Shown piece after piece: positions 1-8,619 of a stretch of DNA of 64,000 nucleotides. The first letter of the stretch is position 1; each line of letters opens with the position of its first letter. Under the pieces are notes generated by a model, which worked only from the letters and a program-made list of their open reading frames with translations, did no database searches and was not told the origin of the DNA. Position numbers and translations under genes: made by a program. This stretch comes from DASPSM01 sp963800135 (GTDB lineage: Bacteria > Planctomycetota > Planctomycetia > Planctomycetales > Planctomycetaceae), in contig CAWCZR010000009.1 in NCBI GenBank assembly GCA_963800135.1, positions 434,001 through 498,000 on the forward strand, given 5' to 3'.

Positions 1-308
1 CTGCAGGGTTTTGATCGCCGGGCTGTCGAACGGCTCTCCGCCGCGGATCATCGCGTAACCGACGATGCCGCACTCCTCAATCTTAATTGTGTCGAGATGG
101 GTTCGCAGGTAGTCGACGCCGCGATCAATGGCCATCCGCACTTCGGGACTGGTCGGGTCCAGCGCGGCGCGGGAGTTGCCAAACAGGCCACCAGCGCACC
201 GGCCACCAGCAGCCGAGCTGCGAAAATCAGCGAACGACGGCGGGCCAGGAGGCGCGACCCGTCTCTGGCCGATTTCGAAAGCGCTCGAGAACAAGGACGT
301 GCGGACAC
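1..308 (-). CDS. Exported protein, 5' portion only, frameshifted (prenyltransferase/squalene-cyclase-repeat-like)
   Basis: The gene runs off the left edge. A GTG at 306-308 opens a signal-peptide-like stretch (RRRSLIFAARLL then VAGALVACLATPA). The conserved mature sequence continues in a different frame, seen as LDPTSPEVRMAIDRGVDYL and then IVGYAMIRGG up to the edge. The change of frame falls in a GC run around 155-185 and fits one missing base. AIDRGVDYL resembles the alpha/alpha-barrel repeats of the prenyltransferase/squalene cyclase fold that occur in planctomycete exported proteins. That family call is tentative because only about 55 mature residues are visible. Whether the break is real or a sequencing error cannot be told here. 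Confidence 0.55.
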
Positions 309-311
309 AGC

Positions 312-347
312 TTGATCCGACGGTTGATCCGCCGGTCGATCCGACGG
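312..347. repeat. Three tandem 12-bp units
   Basis: Three near-identical 12-mers lie head to tail (TTGATCCGACGG, TTGATCCGCCGG, TCGATCCGACGG), directly upstream of the partial gene at the left edge and so in its leader or promoter. No function is visible. Confidence 0.6.
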
Positions 348-491
348 ATGGGCGACGCGTACGACTGGAGGAAAGTTCGCCGCTAAACCGATCGTACGCC
401 CGGCAATTCGCGGGAGTCAAGCGGCACAACGCCGACGGGCAGTAGGCTCCCGATGGAGAGTCCTCGACGGGCCACGGACCGGGACGACCAT

Positions 492-2315
492 TTAATGCAA
501 GTGCCGTCTCTTCTCGCGCGAAACGGCTTTTTCACCGCCTGGTACGGCCGCAGGCACGCTGCTCGCCGAGTCGGTCTGCGGGGCCATCTGGTACACGCTG
601 AAGTCGGTCGCGAAGTAATCGGGTGGGCGATCGGAGTCGGCCAGCAGGTGGTCGGCCCGCTTCACCACAATTGCCTGGTGATCGTGCTCCTGCACGAAGC
701 GTTGCAACTGCTGCAGCGAGTAGGGGACGGCAAACAAATAGACGTTCGGCAGGGTATAAGTCGCCTGGTAGAGATCGGAAAGTCCCAGTCGGGCGACCGC
801 CGCGTCGAACGGCGGGCTGTGGATATTCCATCCCAGGCCCAGCATCCGCAGGTCGCGAATTTCCCGATAGTTATCCAAAGGCGCCGTGAAGAACATCGGA
901 AAGCGGCCTCCCCAATTCAGGAAGACCGCATGCGGATCGTTCGCCACATAACGCTCGCGCAGCGTGTGAACGAAGAGGGCCAGCACCTGCTGGTCGCGAC
1001 GATTAAAGTCGCTGCGACTGGCATCAACGAGGGTGACGTCGAAGAACGCAACCGCGTAATAAACGGCAAACGCGGTCGCCGCCACCGACTTCAGCGGACG
1101 CAGCCGATCCCAAGTGAACGGTAGCGGCAGCAGGTGCCGGCGGAGCGACGCTTCCCGCAAGACGATATAGAACACGGCGGCCGCGGCGGAGAAATAGGCG
1201 GGCAGCACGACGCGCGTGGGCAGCTTGGCGTAAAGCGCGAACGTCATCAACAGCCCGTCGAGCAACAGATACTCAGCCGCGACCACCAACAGCACGCGCA
1301 GCCGGCTGCCGGCCGCCAGCACGAGGGCCAGCACCAGGTTGGCGTAGAGCATCGGCGGGAACACGCTCAGCGGACGCAGGCTCTCGGCCAGATACGTGTC
1401 GGGCTTGCTGCGTCTCCACGTGCTCCCCTCGAAGCGGTCGAGAACGGCCTCCAGCTTAGGCCGGGAGTAGGTCTCGCGATCGGTGAAGAACCAGTTGGTG
1501 AACATGCCCCAGTCGGTGTAGCTCCAACCGATGCGATCGAAGAAGAACCGCGAGTTGTGCTCGTAGGCGACGATCGGCAAGTCGTGAATGAAGGCCCGGG
1601 CCCGGTTGTAGGCCATGAACTCCCGCCACGCGGGATTGCTGCGATAGTGCCATTCGTCGGCCGCGGAGGCCGCCGCCACCGCCACGACGCACAGTCCAAT
1701 TGCCGCGAACGGCCGCCAGCGGCGAAAGAAGACGGCTTCATAGACCAACAGCGGCAACAGCAGAACGAGCGAGTAGTACATCGCGTCAGGCCGAATGAGT
1801 CCGGCCAGCACGACGAGTGCCGCGCCGTAGGCGAGGGACGGCGCCGTGTCGCGGCCGCCAGCTTCGTCGCGCGACAGGAGCAACAGCACGCCGCTCACCG
1901 CCGCCAGGATGGCCGTCGAGGTGAACTGCAGCCGCAGCAAGAGCGCGACCTCGAACTCGCAGAACAAGAGCGCGAACAGAATCACCGTCGTCCGCGCGGG
2001 CCGCAGCCGCAGGAAGGCCCACAACAGGCCGGTCAGCGCGGCCCAGTGGGTGGCGAGCAGATACAGCGTATACCAATTGACGCGATCGGTGAGCCGATAC
2101 AGAAGGGTCAGTACCGAACCGATCAGAATGTTCGAGAAGATGAGCTCGGGCGACGGCGTGCCGGTCGTCACGCCCGACACGATCTGCGCCATGCCGACGT
2201 CGTCGTTCGACTCGAAGCCCAGCGTCACGATCGACAGGGCCACCGCCAGGCCAGCCGCGCTCGCAGCCGCGGAGAGGCAAAGCAGTCGGAGATCGTGTCG
2301 CCGTTGATCGCTCAT
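492..2315 (-). CDS. Polytopic membrane protein, glycosyltransferase-like topology
   Basis: About 607 residues from the ATG at 2315 (MSDQRRHDLRLL). The open frame extends upstream to a GTG at 2372, but those 19 residues are not membrane-like. There are ten or more hydrophobic helices, starting with LCLSAAASAAGLAVALSIV, separated by short polar loops, and a longer extracytoplasmic loop at about 240-320 containing YNRARAF, DRIGWSYTDWGMF and NWFF. The arrangement resembles GT-C-type membrane glycosyltransferases or other lipid-linked-sugar enzymes, but I recognise no catalytic motif, so the function stays open. It lies alone between the edge gene and the CPBP gene, both also on the minus strand. 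Confidence 0.75.
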   Translation of the reverse strand: MSDQRRHDLRLLCLSAAASAAGLAVALSIVTLGFESNDDVGMAQIVSGVTTGTPSPELIFSNILIGSVLTLLYRLTDRVNWYTLYLLATHWAALTGLLWAFLRLRPARTTVILFALLFCEFEVALLLRLQFTSTAILAAVSGVLLLLSRDEAGGRDTAPSLAYGAALVVLAGLIRPDAMYYSLVLLLPLLVYEAVFFRRWRPFAAIGLCVVAVAAASAADEWHYRSNPAWREFMAYNRARAFIHDLPIVAYEHNSRFFFDRIGWSYTDWGMFTNWFFTDRETYSRPKLEAVLDRFEGSTWRRSKPDTYLAESLRPLSVFPPMLYANLVLALVLAAGSRLRVLLVVAAEYLLLDGLLMTFALYAKLPTRVVLPAYFSAAAAVFYIVLREASLRRHLLPLPFTWDRLRPLKSVAATAFAVYYAVAFFDVTLVDASRSDFNRRDQQVLALFVHTLRERYVANDPHAVFLNWGGRFPMFFTAPLDNYREIRDLRMLGLGWNIHSPPFDAAVARLGLSDLYQATYTLPNVYLFAVPYSLQQLQRFVQEHDHQAIVVKRADHLLADSDRPPDYFATDFSVYQMAPQTDSASSVPAAVPGGEKAVSREKRRHLH

Positions 2316-2471
2316 GCTGCGGGTCGCAGGAGGTAGAACGTTGGCCGCGCGTGTGCGGGCACCATCGTCCACTCTAACTGCTGGACGCGCCGGCTCAAGC
2401 GGCAGGCATCACGATGTTGTCGCATTCACGGGCTACGCGGCGCAACGGAAACGGCCGTCGGAGCCCGCGCT

Positions 2472-3497
2472 TCAAGTCGTGACGGGCGGCAAATCGGGTT
2501 CGGGCGCCGGTCGGGGCTTCATTTTCAGCGCCGCGACGTCCGGAAACCTGGCGCCCCGCATCCCGAAGCCAATGCCAATCGTGAGCAGCAGCACGATCAC
2601 CACGCAGAGCACGCTGCCTTCCGGGCCGGCCGAGCCGCCGGTGAGCCAACGCGACCCGGAGACGTCGGCCGTGAGAAATCGATCGTGGGCCAGAAATCCG
2701 CTGTCCGTAGTCCCGTAGAAAAACGACTCGGCCCAGTTGTAGGCAGCATGAAAGCCGATCGGCATCCACAGGTTGCCGGTGCGTCGCAGCAGGACACAAA
2801 ACAGAAAGCCGAAGACGCCGGTCGAAAAGCAGCCGAACGCCGTCTCGCCGTGGTTGCCCGCGTGCAAGAGGCCGAAGATCGCGGACGAGACCAGAGCCGC
2901 CGGCCAGAATCCGAAGCCCGTGGTGAGCGTGAACAACAGATAGCCGCGGCACGTCAACTCCTCGAACATTGCACCGAACACGAAGGTGATTGCGGCAAAC
3001 GTCGCATAAGTCGCCAGCGCCTGTCCTTGCACCGTCCCTTTCGAGAACGCGATCACGCCCGCCACGTGCATGGCGGCAACCACCATCGTCATCGTCACGA
3101 GGCCAAAGACCGCTCCCAGCCAGAATCGTCGGCCCAGGCATTGGCGCAACGGCAAGCCATAATCGGCCAGATCGCGCTTCTCAATGATTGCCATTACCGC
3201 CGTCGTGAGGAAAATAATGCTGGCCGTGATCAGATCATTGAGAATCGGGACCGAGTCCGGAATGCTCCCCCGTCGGCGAAGGACGAAGACAAACACTTCG
3301 ACGGCCACAAAGAGAGGAATCAGGACCAGCAGGAAAATCACCAACCGCCAACCGGTGCGCAGCTCGGCGGAGTTGAAGAAGATGCTATGCACGGGGCCGG
3401 GAGGCGGCTTCTCGATGGCACTGATCGAAGCGTCGGCAGACAAAGCGACCTCGCGATTCAAGAGTCTCTGATGGGCCAAACCGCGAAGACCACACAC
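2472..3497 (-). CDS. CPBP-family intramembrane metalloprotease (CAAX/Abi type)
   Basis: 341 residues from a GTG at 3497. There are about eight hydrophobic helices. The three CPBP signatures are present in order: a Glu-Glu-x3-Arg motif (FEELTCRGYLL), a His in helix context (LLHAGNHGE) and HAAYNWAESF. In this family these residues form the membrane-embedded glutamic or zinc active site. Bacterial members cleave or modify membrane substrates and some take part in bacteriocin immunity. The cytoplasmic N-terminus (about 45 residues) is slightly long. No neighbour suggests a substrate. Confidence 0.85.
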   Translation of the reverse strand: MCGLRGLAHQRLLNREVALSADASISAIEKPPPGPVHSIFFNSAELRTGWRLVIFLLVLIPLFVAVEVFVFVLRRRGSIPDSVPILNDLITASIIFLTTAVMAIIEKRDLADYGLPLRQCLGRRFWLGAVFGLVTMTMVVAAMHVAGVIAFSKGTVQGQALATYATFAAITFVFGAMFEELTCRGYLLFTLTTGFGFWPAALVSSAIFGLLHAGNHGETAFGCFSTGVFGFLFCVLLRRTGNLWMPIGFHAAYNWAESFFYGTTDSGFLAHDRFLTADVSGSRWLTGGSAGPEGSVLCVVIVLLLTIGIGFGMRGARFPDVAALKMKPRPAPEPDLPPVTT

Positions 3498-3606
3498 TTC
3501 AAGAGGGTACTCGCAACCGTGGCGATCATCTTACCGAGAATTTTGCATAGAATTCAGTAAAGGGTTTCGATGGGGCTCCGCCGCGACTGACTTAGCAGAT
3601 ATCTCT

Positions 3607-4023
3607 ATGCGTGACGTCATCTCTCAAGTCCTTTGGATTGGCAATGCGCGTGACGCTCGGGAAATCTCTCGACTGCTCAATCTCGGGGTTGCCGCCGTCG
3701 TCGACTTGGCGTTGGAAGAAGCGCCCATCGTTTTTCCGAGAGACGTGGTCTATTGCCGATTTCCGCTGGTTGACGGCTCGGGGAATTCCCATACTTTGCT
3801 CAAAGCCGCAGTTGAAACCGCGGCAATTCTCATTCGAGAAAAGGTCCCGACGCTCGTTGCGTGCAGCGGCGGCATGAGTCGCTCGCCGGCTGTCGTCGCG
3901 GCCGCGCTCGCACGAGTCGAGCAAACCGATCCTCACAAGGAATTACTGCGAGTCGCGGGAACGGGTCCACATGATGTCTCTCCCGCTTTCTGGGCCGAGT
4001 TGACCGAGGCATGCGCCGACTGA
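3607..4023 (+). CDS. Dual-specificity protein phosphatase-like protein
   Basis: 138 residues. The P-loop reads CSGGMSRS, matching the Cys-x5-Arg-Ser catalytic motif of the cysteine phosphatases, with an upstream acidic segment (FPLVDGSGNS) where the general acid loop would lie. The start VLWIGNARDAREISRLL resembles the small bacterial DSP-like fold, and the length suits the minimal catalytic domain. It probably dephosphorylates protein Tyr/Ser/Thr, which is reasonable in a genome with Hanks-type kinases (one lies at 46.4-49.6 kb). It is transcribed divergently from the CPBP gene across about 110 bp. Confidence 0.8.
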   Translation: MRDVISQVLWIGNARDAREISRLLNLGVAAVVDLALEEAPIVFPRDVVYCRFPLVDGSGNSHTLLKAAVETAAILIREKVPTLVACSGGMSRSPAVVAAALARVEQTDPHKELLRVAGTGPHDVSPAFWAELTEACAD

Positions 4024-4071
4024 CCGCGCGACAACAGGCCGGGTGGCGAACGTCAGCAACGGAGAGTTCAA

Positions 4072-4467
4072 ATGGCGCGCGACGCCAAATCGGGAAAAGG
4101 CTACGCCGAGCCGCGCGAACAGTTGATCGTCGAGCTCTACGTGCGGAACCTGAAGCAGTCGATCCCGTTTTACGTCGAGCTCGGATTCACGATCTGTCGC
4201 GAGGAGCCGGGGTTTGTGGAGCTGGGCTGGGACGATTCGCGATTGTATCTCGAGCAGATTCCCGCCCAACCCGACCCGCCCAAGACGCTGGTTGCCAACA
4301 TCCGCATCCTGGTGCCGGATGTCGATCGCTTCTGGTCGAAGTGCGGCGAAATGAACCTGGCGGTGGTCAAGGAAATCGCCGACCGCGACTACGGTCTCCG
4401 CGATTTCACAGTCGTTTCGCCCGACGGAATCGGGCTGCGGTTTGCCTCGCGGTTGCCGGGCCGGTGA
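4072..4467 (+). CDS. VOC (glyoxalase/bleomycin-resistance fold) protein
   Basis: 131 residues, one VOC domain: a beta-alpha-beta start (VELYVRNLKQSIPFYVELGF), a central strand with EEPGFVELGWDDSRLYLEQ and a second module ending YGLRDFTVVSPDGIGLRF. Some metal-ligand positions of glyoxalase I are not obvious (Glu is present in VELYV and YLEQ), so the substrate cannot be assigned. A GGAGAG sequence lies about 7 bases before the ATG. It follows the phosphatase gene by 48 bp on the same strand, probably co-transcribed. Confidence 0.85.
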   Translation: MARDAKSGKGYAEPREQLIVELYVRNLKQSIPFYVELGFTICREEPGFVELGWDDSRLYLEQIPAQPDPPKTLVANIRILVPDVDRFWSKCGEMNLAVVKEIADRDYGLRDFTVVSPDGIGLRFASRLPGR

Positions 4468-4539
4468 CCGATCGCCAACGGGTCGCCGTGGGAGCCGGCC
4501 GCGCAACAAAAAGCCCGGACGCGATCGCGCCCGGCGAAA

Positions 4540-4610
4540 TAATCCCGCTAGGATTTGAACCTAGACTGATAGATCCAGAGTCTATCGTGCTACCGTTACA
4601 CCACGGGATT
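4540..4610 (-). tRNA. tRNA-Gln (anticodon CTG)
   Basis: On the minus strand a 7-bp acceptor stem (AATCCCG with CGGGATT), a D-arm containing GTAACGGTAGC, an anticodon stem ATAGA/TCTAT with loop CTCTGGA (anticodon CTG) and a T-arm CTAGG-TTCAAAT-CCTAG are all present. The discriminator is A at 4540. CCA is not encoded. The 71-nt length without CCA is normal for tRNA-Gln. Confidence 0.95.
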
Positions 4611-4698
4611 GCGGGCGCGAATTTAGCTGATTTCCGCGAAGGCTGCAAACGGAGGAAGACCGTGTGCCTGCGTTCGCTTGCAGTAAACTTCTCACACC

Positions 4699-5325
4699 CT
4701 ACGTCGCTCCGCGAAGCAGCCGGACGAGCTGCGGAATCAGCCGCTCGAAGGCGCGGCCGCGGTGGCTCAGGCGGCGCTTCACCGCGGGACTCAGTTCGCC
4801 GAATGCGCGGTGATATTCGGGAATCAAGAAGTACGGATCGTAGCCGAAGCCGTTGGTGCCCCGGGCCTCGCGCGTGATGCGGCCGCGGCAATAGGCTTCG
4901 ACCTGCAGCACGATTTTTCCCGACGGGTCGGCCAGCGCCGCGTTGCAGACGTAGCGGGCATTTCGCCGCTCTTCAGGGACCGCGGCCAGCTCGCTCAGCA
5001 GTTTGGCGTTGTTGGATTCGTCGGTGGCCTCCGGTCCGCTGAAGCGGGCCGAGTAAATGCCCGGAGCTCCGGCCAGCGCCGCGACTTCCAGGCCACTGTC
5101 TTCGCCGAGCGTCCAATGGGCGACGGCGCGGGCCGTCTCGGCAGCTTTTTTGGCGGCGTTGGCGGCAAACGTGCTGCCGTCCTCCGCCACGTCGGGCACG
5201 TGGGGGAAATCGGCAACGCCCAGCACCTCAATCCCGTGCGGGGCCAACAGGTCGCGGATTTCCGCCGCCTTCTTGCGGTTGCGACTGGCGATCACCAAAC
5301 GCGGCACAGCTCCCGAAACACTCAT
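4699..5325 (-). CDS. rdgB: Non-canonical purine NTP pyrophosphatase, RdgB/HAM1 family
   Basis: About 208 residues from the ATG at 5325 (MSVSGAVPRLVIASRN); an in-frame start 12 codons upstream is also possible. The family hallmarks are visible: ASRNRKKAAEIRDLL (substrate loop), FAANAAKKA, the catalytic acidic segment TLGEDSGLEV, GAPGIYSARFSG, SNNAKLL, GTNGFGYDPYF and the C-terminal SHRGRAF. The enzyme hydrolyses dITP, XTP and related nucleotides to monophosphates, keeping them out of DNA. Its near neighbour rph is a frequent rdgB partner in other bacteria, though here an exported-protein gene separates them. Confidence 0.95.
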   Translation of the reverse strand: MSVSGAVPRLVIASRNRKKAAEIRDLLAPHGIEVLGVADFPHVPDVAEDGSTFAANAAKKAAETARAVAHWTLGEDSGLEVAALAGAPGIYSARFSGPEATDESNNAKLLSELAAVPEERRNARYVCNAALADPSGKIVLQVEAYCRGRITREARGTNGFGYDPYFLIPEYHRAFGELSPAVKRRLSHRGRAFERLIPQLVRLLRGAT

Positions 5326-5426
5326 GTCGCTGAGTGTTTCGGGCCGCACGGACGATGTCAACGATCGCCGCGAACAGACACAAGAACGGACATCGGACCG
5401 GACAGAAACGGCCGTTGTTCGGGCCG

Positions 5427-6554
5427 CTACTTCGGCACGTCGATCAGCTCAGGATACGCGTCGAAGATAAACGTTTTCACCGACTTGTCGCTGGGACGCG
5501 GGTGACGCGGATCGACACGCGGAACGGTAAACGGCTCGGCCGCAATCGTCGGCGTGCCGTCGGTTTTGACCTGCGTCACCTTGCCGCCGAAGAAGTTCTG
5601 CAGCGACGCGATCCGCGGATCGTCCTTCGCGTCGAACGAGCCGACCGTGACGATCGAGGAATAGCGGTCGTGATAGACATAGGACTCGAATTCCCGGTCA
5701 TAGCCCAGCGAGCGGGCGTGACGCAGGGCCGTGCACAATTCCCAGGCGCGTTCGGCGGCGTCGCTCAGGGGGGGATTGGTCAGCTCGAACTTGTGATCGT
5801 CCGGAGTTTCCTTGCTGAACTGCGTGTAGAACCGTCCCTGAAACGTGGCGATGACGACGGTGTAACGACCCGGATTGCTCAGCAGCGAGTAATCGCCGCC
5901 CGAATTCAGCTTGACGATGAACGGATCGCGGCGGCGCACCGCCAGCTCTTCGTCGGACAAGAGCGGATTGGTGGTCATGAAGGCGCCGCTCAACGGTTTG
6001 GGGCGGTCCTTGGTTGTGCGGAAGATGCCACCACTCTTGGAGCGCTTGATCTCGCCCCCCAGCGTGGCCGGCTTGGCCGCTTCCACATCGGAGAGGAAGT
6101 CCGGCTGAAACTCCTTGATGAAATGCAGGGTGTCCTGGGCCACCTTGTCGTTGGCGCTCGGATAGTTGCCGGCCAGCACGCAGATGCCCCCCGTCCAGTT
6201 GCGGACGCGGGCCTTTTGCGGCGTCATTGTGCGGCGGCCGATCACTTGCACCTCCTCGTCGACCTCTTCCTGCCGGAAGACGTAGGACGGAATATGGTGC
6301 AGTCGGAGCTCGTAGACCAATTGTTGGGCGGCCTGTTCGGGCGACAGCCCCTCGCCGCGGCGATCATCCGGCGGCTCGATGAAGCTGGCCACCATGATCA
6401 TCCACGGGCCATGCCGCTTCGTCAGCTTATAGTGCTTGCCCCTGACGGCCTCGATCGTCGAGGCGGCCCGGGACGAGGCACACGCAAGCGCAAGACCGGC
6501 GAAAACTGCCAGAACGACCGCGAGGCGACTTTTGCTCCGCACGACAGACTCCAT
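5427..6554 (-). CDS. Exported protein of unknown function, lineage-restricted
   Basis: 375 residues. The N-terminus is a signal peptide (KSRLAVVLAVFAGLALACASS), so the protein is probably periplasmic or secreted. No enzyme motif is seen. Two similar alpha/beta segments occur, one with PWMIMVASFIEPP then QLVYELRLHHIPSYVF, the other with RYTVVIATFQG, AWELCTALRHARSLGYD and YSSIVTVGSFD. This resembles duplicated SPOR-like modules (a beta strand, a helix that sorts residues, then VGSFD), though the similarity is by eye. It lies between rdgB and rph on the same strand and may be co-transcribed with rph (gap of about 155 bp). Confidence 0.7.
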   Translation of the reverse strand: MESVVRSKSRLAVVLAVFAGLALACASSRAASTIEAVRGKHYKLTKRHGPWMIMVASFIEPPDDRRGEGLSPEQAAQQLVYELRLHHIPSYVFRQEEVDEEVQVIGRRTMTPQKARVRNWTGGICVLAGNYPSANDKVAQDTLHFIKEFQPDFLSDVEAAKPATLGGEIKRSKSGGIFRTTKDRPKPLSGAFMTTNPLLSDEELAVRRRDPFIVKLNSGGDYSLLSNPGRYTVVIATFQGRFYTQFSKETPDDHKFELTNPPLSDAAERAWELCTALRHARSLGYDREFESYVYHDRYSSIVTVGSFDAKDDPRIASLQNFFGGKVTQVKTDGTPTIAAEPFTVPRVDPRHPRPSDKSVKTFIFDAYPELIDVPK

Positions 6555-6628
6555 TCTGAAATGCGTTTTGGCCCGGGGATGGCGGGACGCAACAGGCGAT
6601 TGAGACGGGAATTTTCGAGTTCGAACCG

Positions 6629-6700
6629 GATTGGTTCGAGTGAAAAGCCGGGATTAGTTCGAGTGAAAGGGTGACAGATTCGAGTGAGAGCCGGATTGGG
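6629..6700. repeat. Three imperfect tandem repeats with TTCGAGTGA core
   Basis: Three units of about 23 bp, each carrying TTCGAGTGA and a GG-ATT or GCCGG flank, lie in the gap between rph and the exported-protein gene, just upstream of the latter. They could be an operator array or a simple tandem duplication. Confidence 0.5.
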
Positions 6701-6709
6701 CCGCGGATG

Positions 6710-7459
6710 CTAACAATTCGTCCGAATCTCGTCCAGAGGCCATTTTTCACTCAAGATTTCCCGTTGCCGTGCCGTCAGCTGGGCGATGGCCTTCCGGGCC
6801 GCCTGCACCTGCCGCTCGAGCAAATCCGGGGAAAACGGGCGTCCCTCGGCCGTCCCCTGCACCTCGATGAAGTCGCCGGCTCCGGTCATCACCACATTGA
6901 AATCGACCTCGGCCCGCACGTCTTCGGAATAGTCCAGGTCGACCAGCACCGCTCCATCAACGACGCCGACACTGATCGCCGCCACGCTGTTGACGATCGG
7001 CAGTCGGCCGCCGGCGAATTTGTCGCCGATCGAATCGAGCGCGTCGACCAACGCCAAAAAGCCGCCGGTGATGCTCGCCGTTCGCGTGCCGCCGTCGGCT
7101 TCCAGGACGTCGCAATCGACGGTCACGGTTCGCGGCCCCAGCGCCGCCATGTCGACCGCCGCCCGCAGGCTGCGGCCCACCAGCCGCTGAATTTCCTGGC
7201 TGCGACCGTCGATTTGTCCGCGCTCCCGCTTTTTGCGCGGGGCCGTGCTGCCGGGGAGCATGCTGTATTCGGCGGTCACCCAGCCGGTGGGGTTTTCTTC
7301 TTTGGCTTTCCAGGGAGGAACGCCTTCGTCGACGCTGGCCGTACACAAGACCGTGGTGCGGCCCGCCTGAATCAGCACGCTGCCGGGCGCTCCGCCCGTG
7401 AAGTGCCGCCGCACGGTGAGCGGCCGCAGCGCGTCGGGCCCGCGGCCGTCACGTCGCAT
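6710..7459 (-). CDS. rph: Ribonuclease PH
   Basis: 249 residues, the usual length. Diagnostic segments are the start RRDGRGPDALRPLTVRRHFT, SVLIQAGRTTVLCTASVDEGVPPW, WVTAEYSMLPGST, QRLVGRSLRAAVD, DCDVLEADGGTRTASITGG and VLVDLDYSEDV. The enzyme is a phosphorolytic 3'-5' exoribonuclease trimming tRNA 3' ends in a hexameric ring. The ATG lies inside the 3' end of argF (11-nt overlap), so translation is probably coupled and the gene sits at the end of the arg run. Confidence 0.96.
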   Translation of the reverse strand: MRRDGRGPDALRPLTVRRHFTGGAPGSVLIQAGRTTVLCTASVDEGVPPWKAKEENPTGWVTAEYSMLPGSTAPRKKRERGQIDGRSQEIQRLVGRSLRAAVDMAALGPRTVTVDCDVLEADGGTRTASITGGFLALVDALDSIGDKFAGGRLPIVNSVAAISVGVVDGAVLVDLDYSEDVRAEVDFNVVMTGAGDFIEVQGTAEGRPFSPDLLERQVQAARKAIAQLTARQREILSEKWPLDEIRTNC

Positions 7460-8619
7460 GATCGGCGCCTCCGAGCAGCCAGACCAAGAGCCCCTTGGCG
7501 AGGTGCATCCGGTTTTCCGCCTGTTGAAAGACGATGCTCTGCGGCCCGTCCAGCACCTCGTCGGTGACTTCCAGGCCGCGTTTGGCCGGCAAGTCGTGCA
7601 TGAAACGGGCCGACTTAGGAGCCGCCGCCATCAGCGCGGCATTCACCTGGAACGGCGCGAAGATCTTTTCCCGCGCCGCGGCCTCCGTTTCCTGCCCCAT
7701 GCTGGCCCAGACGTCGGTGTAGACGATGTCGGCCTGTTTGACGGCGAGAAAGGGATCGTCGACGAGTTCGACGTCGGCCGTCGGAAAACGCCGCCGCATC
7801 TCCCGCAGAAACGTCGTCGACAACTCGTAGCCGCGCGGCGAGCAAAACGTAATGGGCATCTTGGCGTAGGCGGCCGCCATCGCCAGCGACGCGGCCACGT
7901 TGTTGCCGTCGCCGACGTACACAATCCGCACACCGGCCAGCCGTCCGCAGGCTTCCTGGATCGTGAACAAATCGGTAAGGGCCTGGCACGGATGCAGCTC
8001 GTCCGACAGCCCGTTGACCACCGGGCAGCTGGCGAGCCGGGCAAACTCTTCGATCAGCGACTGCCGAAACGTCCGCATCACGATGGCGTCGGAATACGCG
8101 CTCGAACACGCGGGCGACGTCGGCCAATGATTCGCGGCCGTTGAGTCCGGCATCCTGCGTGCTAAGAAAGACGCTGCCCCCGCCGAGCTGGATCGCCGCC
8201 GCTTCGAAGCTGTTGCGGGTCCGCAGCGAAGGCTTTTCAAAAACGAGCGTTAGCACGCGCCCCTGCAACAGAGGCGGACGATCGCCGCGGGCGTGCCGCC
8301 CCTTCAAATCGGCCGCGATCGCCAGGATGGCTTCGACGTCATTGGGCGCCAGGTCGAAGACCGAGGTGAGGTGCCGCGGCCGACCCGACTCGCGCGCGTT
8401 CGCCGCCGCACTCTTCCCTTTGGATTTGCGGCCCGCCGCGCTCGTCGGCGTGTGCGCGGCTTGAACCGTGGACTTCCGCAGCCGCGAGCTTTGGCCATTC
8501 GTTCCGGGTGCGTGGCTGGCCGAGGGCTTCGCCTGTCGCAGACGGTTTGCCGCGGCCGACTTGCCTGAGTCTGACTTACCAGTTTCCGATTTTCCCGGGC
8601 GGGGTCGATCAGCTTTCAT
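7449..8619 (-). CDS. argF: Ornithine carbamoyltransferase, frameshifted, with long basic N-terminal extension
   Basis: Forms citrulline from ornithine and carbamoyl phosphate. The N-terminal part carries FEKPSLRTRNSFE (carbamoyl-phosphate site) and GRESLADVARVF. The C-terminal part carries SDAIVMRTF, NGLSDELHPCQAL, the ornithine loop ASMGQE and LEVTDEVLDGPQSIVFQQAENRMH. The halves lie in different frames; one extra base near 8103 explains it. Two oddities: about 80 Lys/Ser/Ala-rich residues (GKSETGKSDSGKSAA) precede the normal OTCase start RHLTSVFDL with no internal Met, and the usual HCLP catalytic motif reads HDLP. The ATG overlaps the argD stop by 11 nt. Confidence 0.9.

Noticed and set aside
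5334..6674. A 446-codon plus-strand frame
   Set aside because: Overlaps a signal-peptide-bearing gene on the minus strand; its product is Arg/Gly/His-rich with no features.
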